Shown here: one piece after another, positions 62,576-64,000 of the stretch
Position numbering within the stretch: position 1 is the first letter of the stretch
Layout of the letters: each line of letters begins with the position of its first letter
NCBI RefSeq assembly: GCF_003951095.1
Contig: NZ_QXGL01000003.1
Location: forward strand, 1-64,000
Direction of reading: 5' to 3'
DNA length: 64,000 nucleotides
Origin: Bifidobacterium goeldii
Lineage (GTDB): Bacteria; Actinomycetota; Actinomycetes; Actinomycetales; Bifidobacteriaceae
Notes under the pieces: model-generated
What the model saw: the letters and a program-made list of their open reading frames with translations, nothing else
Told to the model about the DNA's origin: nothing
Databases searched by the model: none
Position numbers and translations under genes: made by a program

Positions 62576-63775
62576 ATGGCAAAGGAAAAGTACGAGCGTA
62601 CTAAGCCGCACGTTAACATTGGTACCATCGGCCACGTCGATCACGGTAAGACGACCCTGACCGCGGCCATCTCCAAGGTGCTGCACGAAGAGTACCCGGA
62701 TCTCAACCCTGAGTACGACTTCAACCAGATCGACGCCGCTCCGGAAGAGCAGCAGCGTGGTATCACCATCAACATCGCCCACATCGAGTACCAGACCGCG
62801 AAGCGTCACTACGCTCACGTGGACTGCCCGGGCCACGCCGACTTCGTGAAGAACATGATCACCGGTGCTGCCCAGATGGATGGCGCTATCCTCGTTGTGG
62901 CCGCCACCGACGGCCCGATGGCTCAGACCCGCGAGCACGTGCTGCTCGCTCGTCAGGTGGGCGTCCCGAAGATCCTCGTCGCTCTGAACAAGTGCGATAT
63001 GGTCGAGGATGAGGAGCTCATCGAGCTCGTTGAGGAAGAGGTCCGTGACCTCCTCGACGAGAACGGCTTCGATCGTGACTGCCCGGTCATCCGCCTGTCC
63101 GCTTACGGCGCTCTGCACGATGACGCTCCGGATCACGAGCACTGGGTTGAGCAGGTCAAGAAGCTCATGGACGCTGTCGACGAGTACATCCCGACCCCGG
63201 TCCACGACCTTGACAAGCCGTTCCTGATGCCGATCGAGGACGTGTTCACGATCTCCGGTCGTGGTACCGTCGTCACCGGCCGTGTTGAGCGTGGCCAGCT
63301 GGCCGTGAACACCCCGGTCGAGATCGTTGGTATTCGTCCGACCCAGCAGACCACCGTGACCTCCATCGAGACCTTCCACAAGACGATGGACGCTTGCGAG
63401 GCTGGCGATAACACCGGTCTGCTGCTGCGTGGTATCAACCGTACCGACGTTGAGCGTGGCCAGGTTGTGGCCAAGCCGGGCTCCGTGACCCCGCACACCA
63501 AGTTCGAGGGCGAAGTCTACGTGCTGACCAAGGACGAAGGCGGCCGTCACTCGCCGTTCTTCTCCAACTACCGTCCGCAGTTCTACTTCCGTACCACCGA
63601 CGTGACCGGCGTTATCGAGCTGCCGGAAGGCGTCGAGATGGTGCAGCCGGGCGACCACGCTACCTTCACCGTTGAGCTGATCCAGCCCATCGCTATGGAG
63701 GAAGGCCTGACCTTCGCAGTGCGTGAAGGTGGCCACACCGTGGGCTCTGGCCGTGTCACCAAGATCCTCGCCTGA
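62576..63775 (+). CDS. tuf: Translation elongation factor Tu
   Basis: A 399-residue GTPase that delivers aminoacyl-tRNA to the ribosome. G1 is [12 protein letters not shown]3 is [12 protein letters not shown], and G4 is NKCD. Domains II and III follow with canonical length. AGGAGGACAATTAC precedes the ATG. G/C-ending codons dominate, as expected for one of the most expressed proteins. A strong terminator follows. Confidence 0.98.
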   Translation: MAKEKYERTKPHVNIGTIGHVDHGKTTLTAAISKVLHEEYPDLNPEYDFNQIDAAPEEQQRGITINIAHIEYQTAKRHYAHVDCPGHADFVKNMITGAAQMDGAILVVAATDGPMAQTREHVLLARQVGVPKILVALNKCDMVEDEELIELVEEEVRDLLDENGFDRDCPVIRLSAYGALHDDAPDHEHWVEQVKKLMDAVDEYIPTPVHDLDKPFLMPIEDVFTISGRGTVVTGRVERGQLAVNTPVEIVGIRPTQQTTVTSIETFHKTMDACEAGDNTGLLLRGINRTDVERGQVVAKPGSVTPHTKFEGEVYVLTKDEGGRHSPFFSNYRPQFYFRTTDVTGVIELPEGVEMVQPGDHATFTVELIQPIAMEEGLTFAVREGGHTVGSGRVTKILA

Positions 63776-63818
63776 TTGTTATCAGAGAGCATCTGACACG
63801 CTTGAACTAGCGTTATAG

Positions 63819-63853
63819 AAAACCCCAGACCATGATTGTGGTCTGGGGTTTTT
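63819..63853 (+). terminator. tuf terminator
   Basis: The stem AAAACCCCAGACC / GGTCTGGGGTTTT with a short loop is followed by TTCTATAT. It is a classic Rho-independent terminator 44 bases after tuf. Confidence 0.92.
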
Positions 63854-63961
63854 CTATATCTCAAGCCCTATTTGGGTAAAAGGTATAGACGGTATGGCAT
63901 AATAGGCGAGGCTATTTTTAGGCTTCATGCAAATTTCAGTCAAACGGATAGGTGATTTACC

Positions 63962-64000
63962 GTGGCACAGACTACCAATGACATCAAGAACGGTTCTGTT
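63962..64000 (+). CDS. efp: Elongation factor P, 5' end (partial)
   Basis: The last 39 bases read from a GTG as (M)AQTTNDIKNGSV, the N-terminus of actinobacterial EF-P, which relieves ribosomes stalled on polyproline. AGGTGATTTACC precedes the GTG. The gene is cut by the window end, so the call rests on 13 residues. CATAAT at 63899-63904 may be the promoter -10 element. Confidence 0.75.
   Translation, partial: MAQTTNDIKNGSV

Overview
The window is a stretch of chromosome from an actinobacterium, most probably the genus Bifidobacterium or a close relative in Bifidobacteriaceae. The basis is the family-level resemblance of many products (a recQ-luxS pair, a dgt-dnaG pair, single-chain PurL, PurT in place of PurN, a cystathionine beta-synthase/cystathionine gamma-synthase-lyase pair, the str operon rpsL-rpsG-fusA followed by tuf and efp), frequent GTG/TTG starts and a moderately high GC content. 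I see no transposase, integrase, prophage or CRISPR array; the region reads as ordinary core chromosome with a few accessory cassettes.

Layout. 1-716: 3' end of a 23S rRNA gene, the 5S rRNA gene and two terminator hairpins. 754-4744: a low-complexity DUF805 membrane protein, two acetyltransferases, a DUF2089 regulator/membrane protein pair and a lone membrane protein. 5192-7531: transsulfuration enzymes behind a palindromic candidate operator. 7670-10889: recQ, luxS and an acetyltransferase. 10953-17615: an amino-acid permease divergent from alr, then dgt and dnaG. 17740-20969: a DUF2975/HTH pair and two overlapping penicillin-recognising-type proteins, one with an intact active site and one degenerate. 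21123-24910: tRNA-Arg and a three-gene MacB-like ABC system containing a surface-anchored protein. 24984-29998: a deviant DXS-like enzyme, a zinc-free MDR reductase, purE and purK.

30168-38946 is the most interesting block. A Fur/Zur-type regulator is followed by two ABC half-transporters of the exporter fold (YbtPQ/IrtAB-like), an MptD/Trep_Strep-type ECF S-component, an EcfT and a fused double-ATPase EcfA, all overlapping or nearly so. Next comes an orphan ZnuA-like lipoprotein behind a perfect Zur-type inverted repeat. I infer a composite importer for a metal, metallophore or porphyrin-like ligand.

39117-58548: an LTA-synthase-like sulfatase, then purD, purM and purF on the minus strand. 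A LexA-box-controlled Y-family polymerase cassette follows, with a YolD-like small protein and a deoxyinosine-type DNA glycosylase, then an NhaC antiporter. After that come purL, purC and purT on the minus strand, a family 4 glycosyltransferase and a threonine aldolase. Eight purine genes (E, K, D, M, F, L, C, T) therefore lie within 28 kb, in three transcription groups; the two minus-strand groups share similar intercistronic hairpins. 58713-64000: tRNA-His and the translation genes rpsL, rpsG, fusA, tuf and the start of efp.

Several genes without a good Shine-Dalgarno sequence (alr, recQ, dnaG, purT, the DNA glycosylase, the glycosyltransferase) have a -10-like hexamer 6-8 bases before the start codon, suggesting leaderless transcripts.
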